The notes beneath the pieces were generated by a model. That model was not told where the DNA came from. It did no database searches and saw only the letters and a program-made list of their open reading frames with translations. Position numbers and translations under genes: made by a program. This document shows positions 50,578 to 61,320 of a stretch of DNA of 64,000 bases, piece after piece. Each line of letters starts with the position of its first letter. Within the stretch, counting starts at the first letter, position 1. Origin of the DNA: Rhynchopus euleeides (Eukaryota > Euglenozoa > Diplonemea > Diplonemida > Diplonemidae); contig OY723253.1 of NCBI GenBank assembly GCA_963210315.1, positions 2,170,001-2,234,000 of the forward strand, written 5' to 3'.

Positions 50578-53500
50578 ATGTCTTCACAGGGTGGGGAGAA
50601 CAGCGACGGCAGTGACTACGCAGATGATTTTGAGAAAGAATCCAACGCATCAGGGGGTGGCTGGAGCCTCTCTGGGAGAGGAGCAGCAGTCGCAGCAGTT
50701 TTGGCATCCACACCCGCCACCGAGGTGCTGCATGCGCCATCCCGTCTCGGCCCCACCCTCCCTGGGAGAAGCACAGCGGCAGCGGCAGCGGCAGCAGCAG
50801 CCACCCCCGCTTCCCCCACTTCTCCCGACACGGAGGTGGGTGGGGGGGGTCAGGTGTATCCGCAGGAGGAGGAGAGTCAACAACAGGCGCCCCTCAGCCC
50901 GAGACAGCAAAGTGGGGCATCTGCTGTTGGAGGCAGTAACGATCCGCACGATGCAACCTTGACAAGTGATGTGTCCGCTCCGGGAAGACGAGAGGAAGAG
51001 AGTCAACAGTCAACGCTGCCCCTCATCCCAGAACAGGGTGGGACGCCCCCTTCTCGAGGCAATCGCGATGCCGACAACGAGACTGGCGCACCTCATCTGG
51101 GACCAGAGCTGAGGGCGGAATCAACGGACGGGACAGCAGGGGGGAGCTCCCCTTGCGGACAACAGCGAGACTCGCAACGCAGGACCGACGGCTGGAGCCT
51201 CTCTGGGAGAGGAGCAGCAGTCGCAGCAGTTTTGGCAGCCACACCCACCACCGAGGTGCTGCATGCGCCACCCCGTCTCTGCCGCGGCCCCACCCTCACT
51301 GGGAGAAGCACAGCGGCAGCGGCAGCGGCAGCAGCCACCCCCACCACTGAGGTGCTGCAGACGCCACCCAGGAAAGAAAATATCCCGGTCGAAGACCCGC
51401 TGCCTGCCGCAGCCCCCCTCGCTTCCCCCACTTTCCCCACTTCTCCCGCGACGGAGGTGGGTGGGGGGGGTCCAGTGTATCCGGTGCCCGAGACGTTCCC
51501 ACCCGAGTTGCCCTTCAGCGAGCTTACCGTGGAGCTGCGGAATCTGCGCGATTTCCCCGAGGCTTGCCGCAGCGTTTTCTTCGAGGTGACATTCAAAGGG
51601 GAGAGGCACACGACCCCACTGATATGCCCGCTGGCATTCACCTCGGCAGGCCGTGCCGCTGGGAAGCCTGTCCCGGGCCCAGCCCCTCTGGGGGCCACCA
51701 CCGCCACCTCCGCCACATCACCCACCCCCTGGGGGGACGGAGCTTCCTTTAGGGCAACATCTCCGATGAGCTACGACAGATCTGTCCCGCCGAGCACATC
51801 CTTCGCAGCGCAGAGCCCCGGGATGTCGCCGAAACCTGGCGGTGCGGGGGAGGGTTATCACCCCAGGGGTGGGTCGGGGTCAGTTTCACTGGTGTTCGGG
51901 CCGACTAACCCTGTTCGATGTGTGTTCCGCAGTGATGATAGGAAGGCGAAAGGATCTCTCGGCATCAAGGCTTATGCAATCAACTCATTCGGGGCTGCGA
52001 CCATCACGCAGAGCATCGCAGATGAGATGCGGAAGACGCAACGGCAGAAGCTCAAGGAGGAGGAGGACCTTATTAACACCCCGCAGACCACCCATGGCGG
52101 CCCGAGAGTGAAGCCCTCGCGGGAGAGACCTGCTTTTGCAGGCCGCCCCCCCTCGCGCGAAGGGTGGGGCGCGGCGGGGCTCCACGGGTTGGGGAAGGGC
52201 AGCAGAGGGGGCGGAGGTGTGGATGCGATCGCGGCGTCGGCCAGGCAGGACACGGCGTTTGCGGAGGCGGTTAACGCGTGGGGGTTCCCGGCCGCCCCCC
52301 GCGGGGTGGGGGCGGGGGGCTTGGGGGGGGCCGTCAACCCACAGGAGGAGTTCCACGCGTTTGTTCTGTCACACGCCGACCTTTTGGGGGAGTTCCCCTG
52401 TGAGATCAGCGAGGGGAGCGACATCGGGAGCAAGTGGGTCTCGGTTGACCAGCACAGCAATGCCCGGGTTCTGCTGAGCTGGGTCATGAAAACGAACTCC
52501 CGTAACGCACGCAGCCTCTGCCTCCAGTTCCGCACGGCGCGTGACATCTTCCTCCCTGCGGAGAGGACCCCCGTGAAGGCAAAATCAGACCCCTCTGCAA
52601 ACCCCGCTAAAAAACAGGAAGCTTCCACCCGACCCTCCCTGAAGCTCTGCTACGCTGGCTCGACGGGGGTCCAGACCATCACATGCCAGAACCCACCCCC
52701 ATCCTTGCGGCATGCCTCAGGGCCTGCAACAAAGGATGTCCTCGTCTGGGGGAGTCTGAAGGCGGAGCTGCAGAAAGCCTGCCGGTCCGGGTTTCCGGAT
52801 GGGTCCGTCTACATCTCGCTTTGGGAGGAGGGCGCCTGGGGGAATGTGACGGATGTCGCCAGCGTCAAATCCTACGAGCGGGCGAAGCCGGCGTCGCGCG
52901 ACGCATTCTGCTACGGAGAGCTGGTCCTATCGGAGGGGGCGCTGCAGGATCACATCCAGAAGCAGAACCACCGCCGCGACGGGTGGGGTCTAGTCCCTGA
53001 GGGGTCCGCCAGAGGGGGTGACGGAGCGGCGCTGTTGGAGCACACCCCATCAGCCAGGGCTGCGGGGGGAGATGCCGCCCTGGCTGATCACGAATGGGTC
53101 TGGCTGAACCTCTCCGCCCCGGGGGGCCTCGCAAGTATAGCAGCTCTCGCGACGGAGTGTTTGCAGTACTTCAACAAAATCCGCCTGTCTGCGAAGAACG
53201 CCCACGCCGCATGGCTGAAACCCCTCCCCGAAAACATCCGCGTTGGGGACAGAATCAACCTAATCCTCAAGGCGAAGGCAGCCTCCGATATCTGCGCGTT
53301 ACACCGCAGGGTTGGGGAGGACCTCTTGCTGAACGTCCTCCAGAAGGTGACCGCCTTCAGAAATTCCGGCACAGCACCACCACACCACACCCTCCCTCCG
53401 TGGCTCCGGGACATCACCACGGCGCAGTCTTTTCTGCAGGACACCAATTTGACATTCGGGCAGGCTGGAAGGTCAAAGGGCACCGCCTCCGCCTCAGGCC

Positions 53501-56500
53501 GCAAGGTCTACGCGCCTCCTTCGGATCAGGGGGACTCCGGACCCCTGGGCTCCGGCCCCATCCTCCACGGCTCCAACGCGAAATCAATGAAGGTTCTGGG
53601 GCCCCTCAACAGCATCGACCTGGGCTGCCCCGGAACCCCTGTCCGCCTCCTCCTCTCGGCTGCAGAAGCCCTCCTCGCTGCAACCATGCCGCCCGCGGAG
53701 CTCTCGTCGGGGAAGGGCGTCAGCCTCGGCACACCCCACCACGCCCACCTCCTCCACCTCGTCGGGCGGGGTCTGCGCGAGGTGATGTCCGGAGAAGTTG
53801 GCCACCCCCACGCCGGAGCGCCGTGCTGCTTCCTCTATCGGGCTGTCTCGCACGCCCTGAAGCCTCTCATGAACCCAGCAGCGCACACCCCTCCGCCAAA
53901 GGGTGTGGGTTACGCCGAAGCCAGGGCATCCCTTGCCTCCCTCTTCGACATGTTCCTCAGAGGCTTCTCCGTGCTGACCAGGGTTGAGCTGCGGAACACT
54001 CCCCACGGCACCCTCACGGCGGGGGAGAAGGTTTCCGCCGAGGCTGTTGTGTTCGATGGGTATGGTAGGGAGGTTCCGCGGAGTGCCTACACCCTCCAGT
54101 GCTTTGTCATCGACGCGGCGACACGGCTGCCGCATACCGAGCTGGGGGGTGGGGAGGGTGGGAAGGTCCCGCATCCCACCAGGACAGCTTTGCGCGGTCA
54201 CCTGAATATCGCAGGGTCGTATTACATCTATGCGCGAGTGGAGGCAATCACTCTTCAGGGGTGGGCGGCTTTCTCCCCTGCGGGGAGCGCGACCTGCGGG
54301 TCATCGGGGTGGCTGGAGGGGTCGGACACGGAGGGACCCACCGCATTCGCTGTCACCCCCATGTTCTCTGTTGGGGCTGCGCCTCCCACGGTGTTGGCGC
54401 CGCGGCACAGATATGTGGAGGTGTTTCAGAAGCTCCCCCAGCCGGGCCCCGGGTTTCTCTCAGCCTCCGACATTTTCGGAAACCGGGTTTCGGTGAGGGT
54501 CGCGTATGTCGGGAAGTCCCCCTGGATACACCCCTTCAAAGGCGCTTCCCCGCAGAAGATACAGGATGCGATTCTGTCTCTGGGCCAGGACAAGTTCGGC
54601 GGCGTGGTGTTCGAAGATACATCGCAAACCGTAGAGGATTACTTTAAAGAGCTGTTATCCAACGTCGGGAAGTTCTCCTCGGAAACACCGGCTAACCTGG
54701 CCTCTGGCGGGGCACAGCCCTCCACCTCCACCGCGTTGGTCGTGCCTGAAGGTGGTGGGGGTGGGGGTGGTGGTGTCGGGGCAACCTCCCCGCTCTCGGT
54801 GGGGGGCGCTGATCACCAAAGCCCAGCGTACACCCTGGTCACTCCGGGAAAGCACACCCTGAAGGTCCACATGAAACATCGGCTGGATCCGGTCGATTGG
54901 CATGTGATTGCACATCTCCCGCCGGAGACCATCCGGGTGGTTGCGGAGAAACGAACAGATATTCAAGATGTGTACAAAATCCACCTCTCAATCCGCGACC
55001 GCCGTGGCAACCTCTGTGGGGGGAGCCTCGCAGGCTTCTGGGTGAAGGTGGTAGGGCTTCCGGGTGAAGGTGGCGACACGACTCACACAGACACCCCACC
55101 ACCCCCTGCGGCCCGACGGACCCTCCATGGGTCGGGGATGCTCCACCTTGGAGAGGCTGTGGTGGAGGTGTCGGTGCCGCCGTCGCTTCGCCACCAACCC
55201 CTTGTGGCAGTCCTCTGTGCGTCTCAGCCGGATGCGGGGAGCGAGTCGCTCTGGTCGCACCCCCGTCTCCTCCCGGTAGGAGAGAGGACCGTAACGTTCC
55301 TCCGCTGCAAAATCCGGAAGTTTCACTTAGGGGGGAAGGTTGTCGACATCACCTTGGGGCCTAACGGGGCTTTCTCCGCTTCCGACCGCATTCAGATCAC
55401 CCTCGAGGGGAGGAGGGCATGCGATTCCAACTCCGATCCGCAGCAGATGTACCCCATCACCCCTCTCCATGTCTTGGGTGGTGCTGACACAGCACCCCAG
55501 ACAGAACCCCATGTGTGCATCCTGCCACCCTGCTGTGATTCTCCATTCCCCTCTGTCACGCAGCAGGCCACTCAGGGAGGGCCCGTCTTCTACATCTCTG
55601 GCGTCGTGCTTCCGTTTAGAGGTTTTTATCGCGCATCCATCCGGGTTGTTTCTGCAAAGGAAGTGCCCCTCTGCAGCTTTGAGTTTGACAACACCGCAGG
55701 TGAGGAGGGTGCGGGTGATGGCGAAACCACTCTTGACCCCGACTACCCGGTGCGACCTCTGGCATCTGCTGCCTCCCCCATCGAACAGCTCCTCTCCTCT
55801 CCCGAGAATGTGGAGGGGAAGAAAGAGGGGGAGGCCTCAACGGAATCAACCCCACCAGCCCCAGGCCTGATGTATCTGAAGGTATTGCTCTCAGGTGACG
55901 AACCCTCAGGTGAGGAAGGCGAGACAGCCCCTGCAGAAGCCACCACACTGTTTTACGCGGAGGGAACCCAGCCAGGCGCGGACCAAGCGCCCCTCTCTGG
56001 GGAGAGGCTATACGTCATACATCGCTCTATACGCATCGGGCTCTGCGACGCACAGGGGGCGCAGCCCTCTGCGGCAGACCCCTCTCTGAAGTTCAACGTG
56101 ACAGCAGAGTTGGACTTCACCCTACCAGGGGGAGGCAGCGGTGGGGCCCGACACCGCTCCGGGGTGGTCTCCCGTGTCGTCTCCACTGAGGAGTACCCTT
56201 CCTCTGTGCTGATCAATTCCCAGACAAACACGGCTCACTTCAAAGGACTCTGCATCGCTGTTGGTGGGGGAGTTGGGGCGGAGGTCCCATCCACGGTCCG
56301 GTTCACAGCGAGCGCCGTTGGGGCCGCGGGGGGGTCTGACGCTTCCGCGGTGTCAGCACCGCCTCCAGTGGTGTTCTCCTGCTCCATCCGGGTCGTGAAG
56401 GGGAAGGACCCAACCCTGCCTCCCATCGCCTCTGGGGACAGTGGTGATGTGGCGCCCCCTCTGGCACCCCCGCCGCAGATTTGGGCGACGATCGGCCCGC

Positions 56501-59500
56501 CTTCATCAGGGGATGCCGCCTCGCTGTCCGCCGAGAAGGAGCTGCTCATCTCTGTCTGCTTCAAGCATCTCGCAGGGGGGTCTGCGCCTGGCGGGGCGCC
56601 TGGTGCCGGTGGGATCACAAAAAAGTACACATCACTTTCTTCAAAAGCTTCCCCTTCCACCCCGCCCACTACCTCGTCGATCTGCTACATTGGGGGAGAG
56701 ACGGAGGTTATCACAAAGGAGGTGGTGGTGTCGAAGGCAGCCTCAGAGGCCGAAGAGGAGGAGAAGGAGGAGAAGGAGAAGGATGAGAAAAACAAACTTC
56801 TGCAGAGCACCCCACTGCCTCCCAGGCCACTCCCGGGTGGGCTCTGCCTGAAGGGGTGCCGTGTGGTGCGGCGCGGCACTACGAAGGTTCCCCAGGGCTC
56901 CACCGTGACGAAGGTCGCGGGCGGAGTGGTAGATGAGCTCAGCGCGAAGTCCATACCGAAGCAGTTCCGCAACAGGGGGTCGTGCTCCTTTGAATACCGC
57001 CAGGAGATCCTCAAGAGCGACATCCCAATCAGCTTCGAGGTCCGGAGGCCGGGCTCCGGGGAGGCCGTGCGGGAGAAGGTCAACCTCCTCCTCTCCGAGA
57101 GGAACACGCAGCCCGGGGGGAGGTGCTTCTGCGTGGGGACAGATATCCCCTCCGAGTCTGGCGGGGCGTCTGCCGAAGGAACGCCTCCCGCCACCCGGTT
57201 CGAAACGCAGCGCGTCAGCTTCTTCAAATCAAAGCTTCTCATCCGTGCCACCGGATGGGTCTGCATCGTCGCACAGTCCCCCTTCTGTGAGCCTTACATC
57301 TCCCCGCCCATCTTCCTCCCTCCGGCGGAGCCGGCTCGCGTGGCGATTCGGCTGTTCCCCACACAAGGGATAGGTGCCTCACCACCCTCCTCCGTTCCGC
57401 CTGCAGAGCCTATCGCCTCCTTCCCAGGGGGGCAGCCCCCGGGAGGCGAGCTGGGTGGGTGTCTCCCTGCTCCGCCCGCCGGTGTGCCGGAGGCTGCGCC
57501 TCTGTGTGTGGGCCCCAGTCATGAGATGGAGATCTACCCCTGCGATGCGCGGGGGAATTATACGGAGGTTGGGGTGGATGTGCCGGTGGTGGTGCATCTG
57601 TTTGAGGGGGAGGAGAATGCGGCAGAGGTTCAACATCTCGAGGAGGAGATGGGGCTGGATGACGACGCGTTGGAGATGCTGCGGATGCAGCGGGAGGCGG
57701 TCGAGATGCGCAGGGTTCTACGGAAGGACGCCCTCCTCTTCCCCCCGACCCGCGAGGTCCTCCAAGGGGGGAGGGCGAAGCGGATTTCCCTCCCCCTCCC
57801 GGGGAAGGGGATCTCCGATGCGCTGCTGCAGGGCAACCTTCTCTCTTGCATTGCATCCTCCTCCACCTCTCAGGCAACCCAGAGGTGTTTCCGCGCAACC
57901 GCATCTGTCGACACCCGAAGGATCGACGGAAACCCGCCCGCCCTCCGCCTCCTCACCGAGGGATGCCGCCCAGAGGAAGCGGGCAGCCCGACAGAGGCAA
58001 GTCATGCACCCCCCACAGGGGGTGGGGGTGGGGGTGGGCTGCCCTGGCCTTTGCAACCCCTCCCCCCGTCATCCTCAACGATCACCTTCCTCCCGGTCCC
58101 CTCGGCGCCATTCGGGGTGTGCGTCGTGGAGGAGCCGTGCCTCGTGATCTCCCGCCGGGCCTCCGCCGCGGCTGCAGCGGACGACACTCCCGGAGCCCTG
58201 CCGCACCTCCCTTCGCCCCCCTCGCCCGGGGAGGGGGTGGAGGAGGGGGGAGACAAGGGGCACTCGCCGACCCCGCCGGCTTCGCCTGGGAGAGGGAAGG
58301 GGCGTGGGAGGAGATGGAAGCACCGTCCTCCTCCGGAGGGGTACCATTGCCTCCGCGTGTCGCCTGTAGATCGGTTTGGGAAGGTGAGCGGGTCCGGAGA
58401 GGTGTTGGATGTATCGGCCTCCCTCGCCGTGGTGGGGCCGGCTGTCTGGTGGAGCGCCGCGGCGGAGAACCGCCGCACCTCCGGGCAGAGCCCGGATCCG
58501 CTGCCGCAGGCGCTCTACACCCGGGAGCTCGAGGTGGATGGCGGGGTGTCCACATCCCTCCCGTCCTCCTCCCACTCCGATCCCCCAGGGCATTTCACCC
58601 TCCGCCCCGCCTGTGCAGATGGAGGTGGCGAAGCGGTGTATGTGCAGAGGAGCACTACCCCTTTTCTGGAGGGTGGGTCGGCATTCATCTTCCTCTACGT
58701 CAAGAGATCCGCCGTTGCTGACACCCTCTCGCATTGGAGGGAGGAGGCGGTGCGGCATGGGGCTGCCGGTGGGGGTGCCGACAGCCGCTGCGAGATCCGC
58801 TGCCACATCGACCTGGGAGGGGATGTGATCTGCGGGTCTGCCGTGCTCAACCCGTGGGGCGATACCACCGGCCCGCAGACGCACCCCCACGGCTCCGGCC
58901 GGCTCCAAAATAACCCGCCTGGGAAAGGGCAGCACAAGGGGGACGCCATGGAAAACCACAATACGCCTGAACCCGCCCCGAGGCCTGCCTGGGGTGCTGA
59001 GCGAGGGGAGCGAGGGGAGGGGGGTGTGACAGGAGCAGCCTCCGTCGCCTCCGTGGCGCCCCTGCCCCCCGGGAGGTATATCGGCAGCCTGCCGGAGATG
59101 TGCGTTACATTGAGGGTGCTGTGCACCAACATGGTGAAGCTGCTCCACTCCCAGCAGATTGCGAATGTGGCGGATTCTGCGGTTGGCCTCCTGAAGCGGA
59201 GCCTCTGCGCCGGTTCCGATGTGGGGGACAACCCGGCTGCCCGCGCCACCACCCTGCTGGAGGTTGCATCGGGGCATGCGATGAAATCCCTCTTTGGGAA
59301 TTTCAGGCTCAGCAGCGCTGGCATTTTCATCGGGACAGTCCCACCGCAGGCGGAGCTGGCCCTCGCGACGCGCCTCGGGGGTGCTGCGAGGCTGAAGGGT
59401 AAGGTGCTGCCGCAGCCGGTGCCGCCACCCCCCACCTCCGACATCTTCTTCACCGATTCGGAGTTCCGGCAGAGGCAAGCAGGGCCTGCCGGGGTCGTGC

Positions 59501-60855
59501 CGCCGCAAAACCCGCAGCCCGCCTCAACAAGAGCTGCCGACGGCAGCTACGGGTCTCTCATGATGACCTGGCATGAGACAGACGACGTCACCCTGACCAA
59601 AACATCGCTCGCGGTGGATGCCAGGCTGAAGAAGGCCTGCCAGGACTCCCCCGTGCCCCCGCCGAGCTGCGCTGCCAACGCGAGGCCTGCCGATGCCCCG
59701 CCGATGTCGCCTGTCTCCATGTCAGATCTGTCGGGTGTCGGCATGGGTTGCGGTGGGGCCAACGGTATCGGTGGTGGCGACACCACAGCGGTGCGGCGGG
59801 CGGGGGGAAAGCGGGCCCGCGGTGAGATCCGGGCCGTAGGGGAGACACACTCCGAAGGGTCTGAGCTGGTGTTCAAGCGGCGGCTACCGGTGCCTGCCAT
59901 TCTGGTGACGGTGCACTCTGTGAGCCATCTGCTGCCCAAGAGGCGTGAGGACGAGACCCGGTTTATTTACTGCAAGCTGTCGCATGGGTCCGATTGGTGT
60001 GTGACGCATCCGTCGACCCAGCCATCCCTGCACCCCTCCTTCTGCGATTCGTTCTGCTTTTTGGAGCGCCTGGAGCACACCATGATCAAGGCGCAGATCT
60101 TTGCAAAGACGAAGTTTACAAAGCAGAATCAATTCCTCGGGGAGACCTTCATCGACGTGTCACGCAAGCTGGAGGAAGGCGAGGTCTGGCACGGCGTTCA
60201 CACCCTGGGCCCCAGGGCCTCGGGGAGGCAGGCTGCGGCGGACCTGGCTGCGCTGCGCATCCACAGCAGAATTGACTTCGGGCAGATGAAGATTACCTAT
60301 ATGATGTACCCCCCTGCGCGCACAGGAGCTCTGCCGGCGTGGGTGGCGAAACCCGACAACGTAGTGTTGGGGGCAGGGCGGAAGCAGCTGCCGTCGTATG
60401 CGAGGCTTGCGAAGGACGACAGAGGTGTGTATGACGGTCTGATCACGAAGCTGCATGAAATCGAGGTGGCATCGAGCGTGCAGATTGAGGGGCTGACCGA
60501 ACACATGAAGAGCATGCTCCACCAGCTGGCGAAGGAGAAGAAGCTCGATATCGTGATCAGCAAGGATCGGACGGACAGCAGCCCACATAGTGTGAAGTAC
60601 CACATCTTCCGGAGGTCGGAGTTCTTCAGGGAGGCAGGGATGGGCGATCTCAAGGGTCCCGTGCACTGCTGCGAGGCGTGTTTGACGGTGTTCATCAGCG
60701 AATCCTTTCATGTGTGCGCCAAGGGAAGGGGTGTGGCAACACCCCACGCGGTCACGAACCGCATCTGGTGCATCGAGGAGATTGGGCATCCCCCATCGGG
60801 TGGGGCCTCGGATGGCGTTGTGCCCCTGAAGTTCACGTGTTTTGACCTTCCGTGA
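50578..60855 (+). CDS. giant intronless protein with C2 domain near its C-terminus
   Basis: One frame of 10,278 bases encodes 3425 residues starting MSSQGGENSDGSDYADDFE, an acidic opening seen in many ciliary and centrosomal proteins. Residues about 28-290 contain two related low-complexity blocks with a WSLSGRGAAVAAVLA motif. Near 308-355 is a beta-strand segment that could be a degenerate C2 domain (ELTVELRNLRDFPEAC). Scattered beta-rich modules, for example about 1140-1270 and 1440-1510, recall filamin-type or Ig-like repeats. A charged Glu/Lys stretch lies near 2057-2075. A clear C2 domain spans about 3103-3215 (ILVTVHSVSHLLPKR then FCDSFCFLERLEHTMIKAQI). A conserved-looking end of 200 residues follows. 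Membrane helices are not evident. A basal-body or flagellar scaffold is a reasonable guess and no more. Confidence 0.85.
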   Translation: MSSQGGENSDGSDYADDFEKESNASGGGWSLSGRGAAVAAVLASTPATEVLHAPSRLGPTLPGRSTAAAAAAAAATPASPTSPDTEVGGGGQVYPQEEESQQQAPLSPRQQSGASAVGGSNDPHDATLTSDVSAPGRREEESQQSTLPLIPEQGGTPPSRGNRDADNETGAPHLGPELRAESTDGTAGGSSPCGQQRDSQRRTDGWSLSGRGAAVAAVLAATPTTEVLHAPPRLCRGPTLTGRSTAAAAAAAATPTTEVLQTPPRKENIPVEDPLPAAAPLASPTFPTSPATEVGGGGPVYPVPETFPPELPFSELTVELRNLRDFPEACRSVFFEVTFKGERHTTPLICPLAFTSAGRAAGKPVPGPAPLGATTATSATSPTPWGDGASFRATSPMSYDRSVPPSTSFAAQSPGMSPKPGGAGEGYHPRGGSGSVSLVFGPTNPVRCVFRSDDRKAKGSLGIKAYAINSFGAATITQSIADEMRKTQRQKLKEEEDLINTPQTTHGGPRVKPSRERPAFAGRPPSREGWGAAGLHGLGKGSRGGGGVDAIAASARQDTAFAEAVNAWGFPAAPRGVGAGGLGGAVNPQEEFHAFVLSHADLLGEFPCEISEGSDIGSKWVSVDQHSNARVLLSWVMKTNSRNARSLCLQFRTARDIFLPAERTPVKAKSDPSANPAKKQEASTRPSLKLCYAGSTGVQTITCQNPPPSLRHASGPATKDVLVWGSLKAELQKACRSGFPDGSVYISLWEEGAWGNVTDVASVKSYERAKPASRDAFCYGELVLSEGALQDHIQKQNHRRDGWGLVPEGSARGGDGAALLEHTPSARAAGGDAALADHEWVWLNLSAPGGLASIAALATECLQYFNKIRLSAKNAHAAWLKPLPENIRVGDRINLILKAKAASDICALHRRVGEDLLLNVLQKVTAFRNSGTAPPHHTLPPWLRDITTAQSFLQDTNLTFGQAGRSKGTASASGRKVYAPPSDQGDSGPLGSGPILHGSNAKSMKVLGPLNSIDLGCPGTPVRLLLSAAEALLAATMPPAELSSGKGVSLGTPHHAHLLHLVGRGLREVMSGEVGHPHAGAPCCFLYRAVSHALKPLMNPAAHTPPPKGVGYAEARASLASLFDMFLRGFSVLTRVELRNTPHGTLTAGEKVSAEAVVFDGYGREVPRSAYTLQCFVIDAATRLPHTELGGGEGGKVPHPTRTALRGHLNIAGSYYIYARVEAITLQGWAAFSPAGSATCGSSGWLEGSDTEGPTAFAVTPMFSVGAAPPTVLAPRHRYVEVFQKLPQPGPGFLSASDIFGNRVSVRVAYVGKSPWIHPFKGASPQKIQDAILSLGQDKFGGVVFEDTSQTVEDYFKELLSNVGKFSSETPANLASGGAQPSTSTALVVPEGGGGGGGGVGATSPLSVGGADHQSPAYTLVTPGKHTLKVHMKHRLDPVDWHVIAHLPPETIRVVAEKRTDIQDVYKIHLSIRDRRGNLCGGSLAGFWVKVVGLPGEGGDTTHTDTPPPPAARRTLHGSGMLHLGEAVVEVSVPPSLRHQPLVAVLCASQPDAGSESLWSHPRLLPVGERTVTFLRCKIRKFHLGGKVVDITLGPNGAFSASDRIQITLEGRRACDSNSDPQQMYPITPLHVLGGADTAPQTEPHVCILPPCCDSPFPSVTQQATQGGPVFYISGVVLPFRGFYRASIRVVSAKEVPLCSFEFDNTAGEEGAGDGETTLDPDYPVRPLASAASPIEQLLSSPENVEGKKEGEASTESTPPAPGLMYLKVLLSGDEPSGEEGETAPAEATTLFYAEGTQPGADQAPLSGERLYVIHRSIRIGLCDAQGAQPSAADPSLKFNVTAELDFTLPGGGSGGARHRSGVVSRVVSTEEYPSSVLINSQTNTAHFKGLCIAVGGGVGAEVPSTVRFTASAVGAAGGSDASAVSAPPPVVFSCSIRVVKGKDPTLPPIASGDSGDVAPPLAPPPQIWATIGPPSSGDAASLSAEKELLISVCFKHLAGGSAPGGAPGAGGITKKYTSLSSKASPSTPPTTSSICYIGGETEVITKEVVVSKAASEAEEEEKEEKEKDEKNKLLQSTPLPPRPLPGGLCLKGCRVVRRGTTKVPQGSTVTKVAGGVVDELSAKSIPKQFRNRGSCSFEYRQEILKSDIPISFEVRRPGSGEAVREKVNLLLSERNTQPGGRCFCVGTDIPSESGGASAEGTPPATRFETQRVSFFKSKLLIRATGWVCIVAQSPFCEPYISPPIFLPPAEPARVAIRLFPTQGIGASPPSSVPPAEPIASFPGGQPPGGELGGCLPAPPAGVPEAAPLCVGPSHEMEIYPCDARGNYTEVGVDVPVVVHLFEGEENAAEVQHLEEEMGLDDDALEMLRMQREAVEMRRVLRKDALLFPPTREVLQGGRAKRISLPLPGKGISDALLQGNLLSCIASSSTSQATQRCFRATASVDTRRIDGNPPALRLLTEGCRPEEAGSPTEASHAPPTGGGGGGGLPWPLQPLPPSSSTITFLPVPSAPFGVCVVEEPCLVISRRASAAAAADDTPGALPHLPSPPSPGEGVEEGGDKGHSPTPPASPGRGKGRGRRWKHRPPPEGYHCLRVSPVDRFGKVSGSGEVLDVSASLAVVGPAVWWSAAAENRRTSGQSPDPLPQALYTRELEVDGGVSTSLPSSSHSDPPGHFTLRPACADGGGEAVYVQRSTTPFLEGGSAFIFLYVKRSAVADTLSHWREEAVRHGAAGGGADSRCEIRCHIDLGGDVICGSAVLNPWGDTTGPQTHPHGSGRLQNNPPGKGQHKGDAMENHNTPEPAPRPAWGAERGERGEGGVTGAASVASVAPLPPGRYIGSLPEMCVTLRVLCTNMVKLLHSQQIANVADSAVGLLKRSLCAGSDVGDNPAARATTLLEVASGHAMKSLFGNFRLSSAGIFIGTVPPQAELALATRLGGAARLKGKVLPQPVPPPPTSDIFFTDSEFRQRQAGPAGVVPPQNPQPASTRAADGSYGSLMMTWHETDDVTLTKTSLAVDARLKKACQDSPVPPPSCAANARPADAPPMSPVSMSDLSGVGMGCGGANGIGGGDTTAVRRAGGKRARGEIRAVGETHSEGSELVFKRRLPVPAILVTVHSVSHLLPKRREDETRFIYCKLSHGSDWCVTHPSTQPSLHPSFCDSFCFLERLEHTMIKAQIFAKTKFTKQNQFLGETFIDVSRKLEEGEVWHGVHTLGPRASGRQAAADLAALRIHSRIDFGQMKITYMMYPPARTGALPAWVAKPDNVVLGAGRKQLPSYARLAKDDRGVYDGLITKLHEIEVASSVQIEGLTEHMKSMLHQLAKEKKLDIVISKDRTDSSPHSVKYHIFRRSEFFREAGMGDLKGPVHCCEACLTVFISESFHVCAKGRGVATPHAVTNRIWCIEEIGHPPSGGASDGVVPLKFTCFDLP

Positions 60856-61320
60856 GGCTGGCAAAACAGCTCGCTTTCGCGCTCAAAAATGCCCCTCAGC
60901 GTAAGGGAGGCTGGGCTGTGTTGTTGGCACATCGAATGTGGAAAAGAGCAAGGAATGTGTACGGTGGCTGCTTTGGTTGGGTTGGGCAACGGAGGCTGGG
61001 GATATCCCTCACCCGACCCCGCCCCATCCCCTCTTCAGTCTCTTGCGTTCGCAGGTCTCCAGGAACACCCTCCACCATCCCACCCCTTTGGCGTATGTTA
61101 TGCAGTTTATACGGTGTTGCGCCCCCTTCACCACCAACTCTTTTTGTTTATTTTGCTTTGCTTCATTAGCCCCACCCCCCCTCGCCAACAAGTCACAGCC
61201 AGCCACGGCTCGTCAAGTCAGCGAGGGGGAAGGGGGTGCAGGGGCTGGGGTAATTTTCTGGGGGGTCGTGAACGTCGGGGGGGGGGGGGGGTAGGGGGGG
61301 GGTAGGGCCCCGGATGTCCA
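60856..61320. other. gene end to satellite boundary
   Basis: No gene. G-runs at 61278-61291 and 61296-61302 border the repeat block that follows. Confidence 0.5.
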
